This document shows positions 43,125 to 50,589 of a stretch of DNA of 64,000 nucleotides, one piece after another. The DNA is taken from positions 1-64,000 of the forward strand of contig CALXDM010000005.1 of the NCBI GenBank assembly GCA_944387065.1, written 5' to 3'. The stretch is from an uncultured Oscillospiraceae bacterium (lineage in GTDB: Bacteria > Bacillota > Clostridia > Oscillospirales > Oscillospiraceae). Position numbers and translations under genes: made by a program. Each line of letters begins with the position of its first letter. Positions within the stretch are counted from its first letter, which is position 1. The notes beneath the pieces are model-generated. The model did not search any database and was not told the DNA's origin. It worked only from the letters and a program-made list of their open reading frames with translations.

Positions 43125-44132
43125 TTACAGGGCCACAAACCCCACTTTTCGATAGACCTTGCGCAGGGTCTTGTCGGCCACATAGCCCGCCCGCTGCGCA
43201 CCCGCGCGGTACACCTGCTCCAGATAGGCCTTATCCTTCAGGATGCGCTCGGCCTCCTCCCGGATGGGGCGCAGCGCCTCGATCACCGCCTCCCCCACCG
43301 CCGGCTTGAACACGCCGTAGCCCTGGCCGTCAAACTCCCGCTCGATCTGGGCATAGTCCTTGCCAGTGACGGCGGAATAGATGTTCATCAGGTTGGCCAC
43401 CCCAGGCTTGGCCGCCGGGTCGTAGCGCACGCACCGCTGGGTATCGCTGTCGGTCACCGCCCGCTTGAACTTGCGCTGGATGTCCTCCGGCCGCTCCATG
43501 AGGAACACGCACCCCTCGGGGGCGGACTTGCTCATCTTGCTGTCCGGCGCGGTCAGCCCCATGATCCGGGCCCCCGCCTTGGGGATATACGGCTCGGGCA
43601 TTTTGAACACTTCGCCGTAGATGCCGTTGAAGCGCTGGACGATATTCCGGGTCAGCTCCACGTGCTGCTTCTGATCCTCCCCCACCGGCACATAGTCGGG
43701 CTGGTAGAGCAGAATGTCCGCAGCCATGAGGGCCGGGTAGGTAAACAGCCCCCCGTTGACGTTGTCCCCGTGCTTGGCCGACTTGTCCTTGAACTGGGTC
43801 ATCCGGGACAGCTCCCCAAACATGGTAAAGCAGTTGAGCACCCAGCCCAGCTGGGCGTGCTGGGGCACATGGGACTGGATGAACAGGGTGTTGCGCTCCG
43901 GATCCAGGCCGCAGGCGATGTACTGGGCCAGCTGCTCCAGGGTGCGCCGGCGCAGATCGGCGGGGGTCTGCCGCACTGTGATGGTGTGCAGGTCTGCCAT
44001 AAAATAGTAGCAGTCAAACTCCTCCGCCCGGTCCCGCCAGTTCTGGATGGCCCCCAGGTAGTTGCCCAGGTGCAGATCCCCGCTGGGCTGGATGCCGGAG
44101 AGCATAACCTTCCGCTTTGCTTGTGCTTCCAT
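43125..44132 (-). CDS. trpS: Tryptophanyl-tRNA synthetase
   Basis: Charges tRNA-Trp. The 335-aa class I enzyme has GDLHLGNYLGA (HIGH-type), DLHTITVRQTP, PALMAADILLYQPDYVPVGEDQKQH in sections and KMSKS. ATG at 44132 follows AAAAGGTG; a GTG three codons earlier is less likely. Lies in the housekeeping run with no T-box leader in front. Confidence 0.97.
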   Translation of the reverse strand: MEAQAKRKVMLSGIQPSGDLHLGNYLGAIQNWRDRAEEFDCYYFMADLHTITVRQTPADLRRRTLEQLAQYIACGLDPERNTLFIQSHVPQHAQLGWVLNCFTMFGELSRMTQFKDKSAKHGDNVNGGLFTYPALMAADILLYQPDYVPVGEDQKQHVELTRNIVQRFNGIYGEVFKMPEPYIPKAGARIMGLTAPDSKMSKSAPEGCVFLMERPEDIQRKFKRAVTDSDTQRCVRYDPAAKPGVANLMNIYSAVTGKDYAQIEREFDGQGYGVFKPAVGEAVIEALRPIREEAERILKDKAYLEQVYRAGAQRAGYVADKTLRKVYRKVGFVAL

Positions 44133-44180
44133 TGTGCTCACACCTTTTCCTCATGATCTCCCCCCGGCGGCCTGGGGAGG

Positions 44181-44552
44181 CTACCCCTGCCCTGTCCCCT
44201 CCAGGTAGCGGGCAGGGTCTACCGGCACCGCGTCCGACCACAGCCGCTCCAGGGCATAGAACTGCCTGGCCTGGACGGTGAACACGTGGACCACCACCGC
44301 CGAGTAGTCCAGCAGGGTCCACTCCCCGCCCCGGTGCCCCTCGATGTGGTGGGGCGCCTCCCCCCTCAGGTCCATGGCCTCCTCCACCGCCTCGCACAGG
44401 GCTCGCACCTGGGTGGCGGAGGCCCCTGTACACAGCACGAAGTAATCGGCCAACGTGGTCTGGTCCCGGGTATAAAGCACCCGGATGTCCTCTCCCTTCT
44501 TCCCGTCCAAAGCCCGTACGGCAATGGCGGTCAGTTCTTCCGCTGTCAACAA
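44181..44552 (-). CDS. rsfS: Ribosomal silencing factor RsfS
   Basis: Binds ribosomal protein L14 and blocks subunit joining in starvation. The 123-aa product has the family pattern ALDGKKGEDIRVLYTR, LADYFVLCTGASATQVRALCEAVEE and GEWTLLDYSAVVVHVF. TTG at 44552 follows GGAG with 8-nt spacing. RsfS next to nadD-yqeK is a very common bacterial arrangement, here with the LCP gene between them. Confidence 0.95.
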   Translation of the reverse strand: MLTAEELTAIAVRALDGKKGEDIRVLYTRDQTTLADYFVLCTGASATQVRALCEAVEEAMDLRGEAPHHIEGHRGGEWTLLDYSAVVVHVFTVQARQFYALERLWSDAVPVDPARYLEGTGQG

Positions 44553-44575
44553 AGTTGCCGCTCCTTTCCTTGCCT

Positions 44576-45994
44576 TTATGGCTGCGTCTCCGTCTCATCC
44601 TGGACTTCCACCGGGTCGGTGGGGGTGGAGGTGGCAGACGGTGGGTCCCCCGCCCCAGGTTGGTCTGACGCCACAGGCTCCTGGGAGGCTGACGGCCCCC
44701 CTGGCCCCTCCGGCTCCTGGGTCGCCCCTGGCTCCTGGGACACCTCCGGCTCCTGGGTCGCCGGGGCGCTGGACTGGGGCGGCTGGGAGGCGGCTGGGGC
44801 GCTGGGCAGCACCGACGGCTCCGGCTCCGGGGTGGATACCACAGATGGAATGCCCGCCGAAGGGTCGGCCAACACCCCGGTGCTGGAGGACAGAGTGCCG
44901 TTGCTGTTCACTGTGATCAGGTCCAGCTCGTTGAGGGTCACCTCGTCCACAAAGGGATTGAGGGACTCGTTGATCAGCTCCAGCAAGGCGCTCTGGTTTG
45001 GGTAGACCCGGCCGTAGTAGGGGTTGCCCTGAGCCACGCCGTAGTAGGGCATGGTGACGAAGTTCACATCGTCCACGCTCAGCCCACCCAGCACCGCCTG
45101 GGAGCCGAACCAGAACAGGTTCTCAATGGTCAGGTCGCTGGTGACGTTCTGCCCGAACAGGGAGGCCAGCTCCCCAATCTTGGTGATGTTTCGCAGCTGG
45201 AGGGTCTGGCTGAGCACCGCTTTGAGAAAGTCATTGCGCATCTCAATCCGGGTGATGTCGCTGCCGCCCCCCGGGTTTCCATAGGGGCTGCCGTAATTGT
45301 TGTGCCGCCAGCGGATCACCTTCATGGCGTCCTCCCCGTTGAGGAACTGGTTGCCCGGCTCGAAGTGGATATGCAGGTCCTGATAGGGATCATCATAATC
45401 CATATGGTACGGGATGTCAAACCAGACCCCGCCGATGGCGTCCACCATCTGGCCCACGATCTGCCAGTCGATCATGACGTAGTAGTCGGGGACAAAGCCC
45501 ACCAGCTCGGCCACCTCGCTCTTCAGCCCCTGGGCCCCTTCCTCCCCCTGGCCGTACCGGTTGTATACCGCGTTGAGCATCTTCTGGGTCACCGACCGGC
45601 CGCTGGAGTTGATCAGGGTGTCCCGGGGGAAGGACATCACCGTGGCCTGCTGGTTGGTCACGTCGTAGGACACCAGCATCATCACGTCGGTCAGCCCCGA
45701 GGTCTCGTCGGGCCCAAAGATCAGGATGGTGTAGAAGTCCTCGCTCTTGCGCGCCCCGCTCACCTTGGGCTGGACCGAGTCGATGTCCACCCCCGCGCTG
45801 CTGTCCGGCCTCCCGCTGGCATTGGGGTCGCCCCCGGGTAGCTCGGGCCGCCGCACCCACCGGCTCCACAGCGCGGCAATGGTGGCCGCCAGCACCATGA
45901 TCACCGCCAGCACGATCAGGATGATCGCCCGCCGCCACTCCTTCCGCCGCCCACCGGGCGCCTCTCTCTTTCTGTTGCCGTGGTTTGCCGTCAT
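44576..45994 (-). CDS. LCP (LytR-CpsA-Psr) family wall-polymer transferase
   Basis: Attaches lipid-linked glycopolymers to peptidoglycan. The 472-aa protein has a short basic cytosolic start, one membrane helix (residues 23-44), the LCP domain (FGPDETSGLTDVMMLVSYD, MSFPRDTLINS, IRWRHNN, TRIEMRNDFLKAVL) and a long Pro/Ser/Glu/Gln-rich tail from about residue 375 to the end, probably crossing the wall. The ATG overlap with nadD is 4 nt (ATGA). With tagO and wecB in the same run it suggests coordinated wall-polymer synthesis and anchoring. Confidence 0.92.
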   Translation of the reverse strand: MTANHGNRKREAPGGRRKEWRRAIILIVLAVIMVLAATIAALWSRWVRRPELPGGDPNASGRPDSSAGVDIDSVQPKVSGARKSEDFYTILIFGPDETSGLTDVMMLVSYDVTNQQATVMSFPRDTLINSSGRSVTQKMLNAVYNRYGQGEEGAQGLKSEVAELVGFVPDYYVMIDWQIVGQMVDAIGGVWFDIPYHMDYDDPYQDLHIHFEPGNQFLNGEDAMKVIRWRHNNYGSPYGNPGGGSDITRIEMRNDFLKAVLSQTLQLRNITKIGELASLFGQNVTSDLTIENLFWFGSQAVLGGLSVDDVNFVTMPYYGVAQGNPYYGRVYPNQSALLELINESLNPFVDEVTLNELDLITVNSNGTLSSSTGVLADPSAGIPSVVSTPEPEPSVLPSAPAASQPPQSSAPATQEPEVSQEPGATQEPEGPGGPSASQEPVASDQPGAGDPPSATSTPTDPVEVQDETETQP

Positions 45995-47196
45995 AGTGAA
46001 AGCCCTTTCCGCAGTGTCTGCTCCGCTTCCAAGGTATTGGGATGGATCTGGCGGCCCAGCGCCCGCATCTCCTGGATGGACAGCTCCACCCCCATCAGCA
46101 CTGCCCGGTCCAGGTCCTCATAAGCCAGGCGGCGCATCTGCGCCACCTCCGGGAAGTCCCGGGTGGGCTCCATATAGTCAGCCAGGTAGAGCAGCTTCTC
46201 CTCCAGCGTCATATTGCCCCGCCCGGTGGTGTGGTACAAAATGGCCCGGACCACCGTTTCGCTCTGTCCGAACACGGCTTTGGCCAGCGCCGCCCCGCTC
46301 TTGGCGTGCAGCAGCTTGCCCGCCCCCTGCTCCATTTGGTCCAGCGCCACACCGTACCGGCGGCAGATCTCCAGGTGCTCCTGCCGGCCCAGGTACTTGG
46401 TGCAGTCGTGGAGGATGCCCGCCCGGCGCATCTCCTCCGGATCCGCCCCCCAGCGTTCGGCCAGCCGTGCCCCCTCCTCCTCCACCCCACGGATATGGGC
46501 CAGCCGCTTGGCCTTCACCATGGAGTAGGAGACGCAGCGCAGCTGCTCCAGGGTGAGCCGGTCCAGCTCCACCTGGGTCCCATATAGCTTTTTCCGCAGG
46601 ATGTAACCGTATACCGCCTGGGGCAGATAGTCTGCGCCCTCCCCTCGGGCCAGCAGAGCGCGCAGCTGGGTGGAGGAGACGTCCACCAGCTCCTGGCTGG
46701 GGATGGCCATGGTCACCACCTGAGCCCCATAGTCCCGGCGCAGCCGCTCTGCCTGGGGCTGCAGCAGGACCAAAGCGTCGCCAGCGCTCCGCCCAAAGGC
46801 GCACACCCCCGCCAGGGACAGCACGTCCTCCGGCTGGTGCCATTGCTGGAGGGTAGCAAACATATCCGCCCCCATCAGCAGCCACAGCTGCGCCCCGGGC
46901 CACTGTTGGGCCATCTGGCGCAGGGTGTCCACGGTGTAGCTCTTCCCAGGCCGGCGCACCTCCCCGTCCCACACCCGAACCAACTCCGGCTGCAGCAGTT
47001 GGTCGGCCAAAAGGGCGGTCATCTCCAGGCGCTGAACGTCGGTGGGGCTGCCGGCGGGCAGGTCCTTGTGGGGCGGCGTCCCCGCCGGGATGAAGATCAA
47101 TCGGTCCAGCCTCAGGGTGGCCGCCGCCGCCCGGGCCGCCGCCAAGTGCCCCCCATGGGGCGGATTGAACGTCCCTCCATAAAGCCCGATGTTCAT
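45991..47196 (-). CDS. nadD: NadD-YqeK fusion: nicotinate-nucleotide adenylyltransferase with HD phosphohydrolase
   Basis: One 401-aa protein joins two usually separate enzymes. Residues 1-200 are NadD: GLYGGTFNPPHGGHL, FIPAGTPPHK, YTVDTLRQM, WLLMGADMF and SSTQLRALL. Residues from about 205 are an HD-domain YqeK: SYSMVKAKRLAHIRGVEEEG, GILHDCTKYLG, HTTGRGNMTLEEKLLYLADYMEP. NadD makes deamido-NAD; YqeK-type enzymes hydrolyse diadenosine tetraphosphate. No stop or ribosome-binding site lies between them. The ORF upstream of 47196 is non-coding in this frame. Confidence 0.94.
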   Translation of the reverse strand: MNIGLYGGTFNPPHGGHLAAARAAAATLRLDRLIFIPAGTPPHKDLPAGSPTDVQRLEMTALLADQLLQPELVRVWDGEVRRPGKSYTVDTLRQMAQQWPGAQLWLLMGADMFATLQQWHQPEDVLSLAGVCAFGRSAGDALVLLQPQAERLRRDYGAQVVTMAIPSQELVDVSSTQLRALLARGEGADYLPQAVYGYILRKKLYGTQVELDRLTLEQLRCVSYSMVKAKRLAHIRGVEEEGARLAERWGADPEEMRRAGILHDCTKYLGRQEHLEICRRYGVALDQMEQGAGKLLHAKSGAALAKAVFGQSETVVRAILYHTTGRGNMTLEEKLLYLADYMEPTRDFPEVAQMRRLAYEDLDRAVLMGVELSIQEMRALGRQIHPNTLEAEQTLRKGLSL

Positions 47197-47234
47197 GCCA
47201 TCCACCACCTTTCCCCCAGTCGGGCAGCCCCAGC

Positions 47235-47540
47235 TCACCGAACCAGCTTGATCCGCTTGTCCTTCTCCTTGCTGTGGCTCTCCCGATACAGCACAAACCG
47301 GCTCCCGATGACCTGGATCACCTCGCTGCGGGTGGCCTTGGCCAGCGCCTGCGCCCCCTCCCGGGCAGACAGGGGACAGTTGTCCAACACTCTGCCCTTG
47401 ATCAGCTCCCGGGCCTCCAGCGCGTCGTCCGTCTGCTGGATCAGGTTGTCCCCCACCCCATCCTTGCCCAGGTGCACGATGGTATCCAGCCCGTTGGCCA
47501 GCCCCCGCAGCTGCGCGCGCTGCTTGCTTGTCAAGTCCAT
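47235..47540 (-). CDS. yhbY: YhbY/CRS1-type RNA-binding protein
   Basis: A 101-aa KH-like RNA-binding protein involved in ribosome assembly in relatives. LTSKQRAQLRGLANGLDTIVHLGKDGV and VIQVIGSRFVLYRE are the conserved ends. GGAGGAAAGG precedes the ATG. It lies 38 nt before nadD-yqeK. Confidence 0.93.
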   Translation of the reverse strand: MDLTSKQRAQLRGLANGLDTIVHLGKDGVGDNLIQQTDDALEARELIKGRVLDNCPLSAREGAQALAKATRSEVIQVIGSRFVLYRESHSKEKDKRIKLVR

Positions 47541-47601
47541 ATCCTTTCCTCCTCTTCCCCCTTGCCGTCCGAGGGCCAGGCCCCGCCATGCCCCCGGCCC
47601 G

Positions 47602-48189
47602 TCACCGCTCCAGATACCGCTTCAGCTCCACCTGAAAGGCCCGCAGGGCCTGGCCCCGGTGGGAAATGGCATTCTTCTCCTCCGGCGAGAGCTGGGCAAA
47701 GGTCTTTTTCAGCTGGGGCAGGAAGAACACCGGGTCGTAGCCAAACCCGCCCTCCCCCATGGGGGTGAAGGCGATGGTGCCCGGGCACTCGCCCCGGGCG
47801 GTGAGCACCGTCCCGTCGGGCAGGCAGCAGGTGATGACCGATACGAACTTGGCCGCCCGGGGCTGTCCCCTCAGGTTTTCCAAAAGCAGACGGCACCGGC
47901 CCGCGTCGTCCAGGCCGGGCCCGCCGTACCGGGCGGAATACACCCCCGGCGCGCCCCCCAGCGCGTCCACGCACAGCCCCGAGTCGTCTGCGATGGCGGG
48001 CAGGCCGCTGGCCTCCATCACCGCCTGGGCCTTGAGCCGGGCGTTCTCCTCAAAGGTGGTCCCGGTCTCCTCCACTTCCACGTTTACCCCCACGTCCCGC
48101 TGCAGGCACACCTCCACCCCCAGCTGGGACAGGATCTGCGCCATCTCTTGCAGCTTTTTCCCGTTCTGACTGGCCAGCACCAATTTCAT
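47602..48189 (-). CDS. rdgB: XTP/dITP diphosphatase (RdgB/HAM1)
   Basis: Removes non-canonical purine nucleotides. The 195-aa protein has VLASQNGKKLQEM, TGTTFEENARLKA, ADDSGLCVDALGGAPGVYSARY in sections, FGYDPVFF and SHRGQALRAF. The ATG overlaps the rph stop by 4 nt; the rph-rdgB pair is typical of Firmicutes. Confidence 0.96.
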   Translation of the reverse strand: MKLVLASQNGKKLQEMAQILSQLGVEVCLQRDVGVNVEVEETGTTFEENARLKAQAVMEASGLPAIADDSGLCVDALGGAPGVYSARYGGPGLDDAGRCRLLLENLRGQPRAAKFVSVITCCLPDGTVLTARGECPGTIAFTPMGEGGFGYDPVFFLPQLKKTFAQLSPEEKNAISHRGQALRAFQVELKRYLER

Positions 48190-48908
48190 ATCCTGCCCCC
48201 CAATGCCGCTTTCTGCATCTGCTGGAGCGCCTCAATGCCCTTCTGGCACAGCTCCACCAGCCCCCGCTGCTCGGCTACGGTGAAGGCCCTTCCCTCCCCG
48301 GTGCCTTGCAGCTCCACGATGTCTCCGGCCTCGTTCATCACGCAGTTCAAGTCCACCTGGGCCCGGGAGTCCTCCTCATAGCACAGGTCCAGCATGGGCC
48401 GCTCGTCCACAATGCCAGCGGACACCGCTGTCACCATGTGCCGGATGGGGCTGCGGGGCAGCACCCCCTCCTCCACCAGCTTCCGGCAGGCCAGGGCCAG
48501 GGCCACAAACCCGCCGGTGACCGAGGCGGTACGGGTGCCCCCATCCCCCTGGAGCACGTCGCAGTCCACGGTGATGGTCAGGTCGGGCAGCAGGGTCAGA
48601 TCCACCGCCGCCCGCAGGGAGCGGCCGATCAGCCGCTGGATTTCCGCCGAGCGGGGGGCCAGCTTCAGCCGAGAGACGTCCCGGCGGGAGCGCTCCCGGT
48701 TGGCCCGGGGCAGCATGGCGTACTCCGCCGTCACCCAGCCCGTCCCCTCCGGCACATGCCGGGGGGCAAAGCGCTCCACGCTGGCGCAGCACAGCACCTT
48801 GGTATTGCCCCAGGTGAGCAGCACGCCTCCCTCGGGAAAGCGCACAAAATCCGTTTGAAATTCTACGTTTCGCAGTTCATCGTATGCACGTCCATCCAAG
48901 CGAGCCAT
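48186..48908 (-). CDS. rph: Ribonuclease PH
   Basis: Phosphorolytic 3' exonuclease that trims tRNA precursors. The 240-aa product has GNTKVLCCASVE, RSRRDVSRLKLAPRSAEIQRLIGRSLRA in sections, TITVDCDVLQGDGGTRTASVTG and the conserved C-terminal EGRAFT. ATG at 48908 follows AAGGAGG. Overlaps rdgB by ATGA. Confidence 0.97.
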   Translation of the reverse strand: MARLDGRAYDELRNVEFQTDFVRFPEGGVLLTWGNTKVLCCASVERFAPRHVPEGTGWVTAEYAMLPRANRERSRRDVSRLKLAPRSAEIQRLIGRSLRAAVDLTLLPDLTITVDCDVLQGDGGTRTASVTGGFVALALACRKLVEEGVLPRSPIRHMVTAVSAGIVDERPMLDLCYEEDSRAQVDLNCVMNEAGDIVELQGTGEGRAFTVAEQRGLVELCQKGIEALQQMQKAALGGRI

Positions 48909-48942
48909 GCTGTTTCCTCCTTGTCTTGCCCAGCTTTCTCCC

Positions 48943-49161
48943 TCATATCCCCGGCCTCTCCTGGATCAGCAGGTAGAGAAGAACCGCCGTCCCCACCACG
49001 GCAATCGCCGCCCCGGCCACCCGGGCGGTCCGGATCGCGGACTTTGGGGCGCCGGACTTCCCGTATTTTTGCTGAAAGGAACGGGAAACCGTGGGCTTTA
49101 TGGCATAAACGATGCAATAGACCACTGTCAATGCCAGCAGCGTGATCCAGATGTCTCTCAT
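48943..49161 (-). CDS. Small hypothetical membrane protein (72 aa)
   Basis: Unrecognised. Two hydrophobic helices (IWITLLALTVVYCIVYAI and VAGAAIAVVGTAVLLYLLIQ) with a basic linker (VSRSFQQKYGKSGAPKSAIR). Its ATG overlaps the ftsY stop (ATGA), which strongly supports translation. It lies between ftsY and rph. Confidence 0.75.
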   Translation of the reverse strand: MRDIWITLLALTVVYCIVYAIKPTVSRSFQQKYGKSGAPKSAIRTARVAGAAIAVVGTAVLLYLLIQERPGI

Positions 49162-50024
49162 AGCAGCGCCTGGACAAAGGCCTGGGGGTCAAAGGGCTGC
49201 AGGTCGTCCACCCCTTCCCCCACGCCCACGTACTTCACCGGCACGCCTAGTTCCTTGGCGATGGCGATGACGATGCCACCCTTGGCCGTGCCGTCCAGCT
49301 TGGTTAGCACGATGCCGGTCACCTGGGCCGCCTGGGAGAACTGCTTGGCCTGGATCAGACCGTTCTGTCCGGTGGTGGCGTCCAGCACCAGCAGATTCTC
49401 CCGGCTGGAGTCCGGACACTCCCGCTGGATGACCCGGGAGATCTTGTTCAGCTCGTTCATCAAGTTCTGCTTGTTGTGCAGCCGCCCGGCGGTGTCCACC
49501 AGCACCACGTCGGCCCGCCTGGCTTTGGCCGCGGCCATGGCGTCGTAGACCACGGCAGCGGGGTCGGCCCCCTCGTGCTGGCGGATCAGCTCCACCCCAG
49601 CCCGCTGGGCCCAGACGGCCAACTGGTCGGCGGCGGCGGCCCGGAAGGTGTCCCCCGCACACATCAGGACCTTTTTCCCCTCCCCGTGCCAGCGGGCGGC
49701 CAGCTTGCCGATGGAGGTGGTCTTCCCCACCCCGTTGACCCCGATGACCAGCACCACCGCCGGCGTCCTGGACAGCTCCATGGCGCAGTCCTGCTGGGAG
49801 AGGGCCTGGGTCAGGATCTCCCGCATACAGGCCCTGGCCCCCTCCACATCCTTGATCTTCTCCTGGCGGCAGCGCGCCCGCAGCTCCTCCACCGCCTCCA
49901 GGGTGGTCTGGGCCCCCATGTCGGCCATGACCAGCGACTCCTCCAGCTGGTCATAGAAATCGTCATCTAGCTGGGAGAACCCGCTGAAGATGCCGATTTT
50001 TTTGATCTTGTCAAACAGTCCCAT
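49158..50024 (-). CDS. ftsY: Signal recognition particle receptor FtsY
   Basis: Membrane-docking GTPase for co-translational targeting. The 288-aa product is the short NG form: N domain with [16 protein letters not shown]1 [41 protein letters not shown] and [13 protein letters not shown]. The acidic A domain of E. coli FtsY is absent, normal in Firmicutes. ATG at 50024 is preceded by GGAGGGAAGGAG. Follows smc in the same run, the common smc-ftsY order, but with a 197-bp repeat array between. Confidence 0.97.
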   Translation of the reverse strand: MGLFDKIKKIGIFSGFSQLDDDFYDQLEESLVMADMGAQTTLEAVEELRARCRQEKIKDVEGARACMREILTQALSQQDCAMELSRTPAVVLVIGVNGVGKTTSIGKLAARWHGEGKKVLMCAGDTFRAAAADQLAVWAQRAGVELIRQHEGADPAAVVYDAMAAAKARRADVVLVDTAGRLHNKQNLMNELNKISRVIQRECPDSSRENLLVLDATTGQNGLIQAKQFSQAAQVTGIVLTKLDGTAKGGIVIAIAKELGVPVKYVGVGEGVDDLQPFDPQAFVQALL

Positions 50025-50053
50025 GGCGTCTCCTTCCCTCCGACTGGCATCTG

Positions 50054-50589
50054 ATGCATCCGCCCTGCACAAATCTCCGCTGCCGCTCCGATTTTTCCCC
50101 GCCCTTCGGCGGTGGGCGTCAGCCGGATGCACTGCTGTTACTTGATCTGCAGTTCCTTCTCCACCTCGTTCAGGTTGATCGTCAGCATCCGGCTGGCTCT
50201 CCACCCGGCGTGGCCGGGCGGGGACCCCGCTTTCAGCCTGCTCGGGCGGAATGCATCCGCCCTGCGCAAATCTCCGCTGCCGCTCCGATTTTTCTCCGCC
50301 TTTCGGCGGCGGGCATCAGCCGGATGCACTGCTGTTACTTGATCTGCAGTTCCTTCTCCACCTCGTTCAGGTTGATCGTCAGCATCCGGCTGGCTCCCCA
50401 CCCGGCGGGGCCGGGCGGGGGCCCCGCTTTCATCCTGCTCGGGCGGAGTGAATCCGCCCTGCGCAAATCTCCGCTTCCGCTCCGATTTTTCTCCACCTTT
50501 CGGCGGTGGGCGTCAGCCGGATGCCTGTCCCTTACTTGATATGCAGCTCCTTCTCCACCTCGTTCAGATTGATCGTCAACATCCGGCTG
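50054..50589. repeat. 197-bp tandem repeat (about 2.7 copies) carrying the 3' end of smc
   Basis: Three stop triplets TTA (minus-strand TAA) at 50138, 50335 and 50532 are spaced by exactly 197 nt, and the flanking sequence repeats with them. Units: 50054-50249, 50250-50446 and 50447-50589 (partial). Each unit holds, on the minus strand, the codons for SRMLTINLNEVEKELxIK-stop followed by about 140 nt of downstream DNA. The last unit is the true smc end (LHIK); the other two read LQIK and are untranslated copies. Unit junctions carry a perfect GGGCGGA/TCCGCCC hairpin (50244-50262 and 50441-50459). The period is not a multiple of three. Confidence 0.9.

Noticed and set aside
44133..44180. T-box or other leader before trpS
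   Set aside because: The gap from rsfS is only 48 nt and shows no T-box sequence or terminator.
50138..50401. Minus-strand 87-codon ORF ending in an smc-like C-terminus
   Set aside because: It is the repeat copy read through non-coding DNA; the smc-like tail has lost its body and no start signal precedes it.
50054..50589. CRISPR-like array in the regular repeats
   Set aside because: Repeat units are 197 bp without short unique spacers, contain coding sequence of smc, and have no cas genes nearby.
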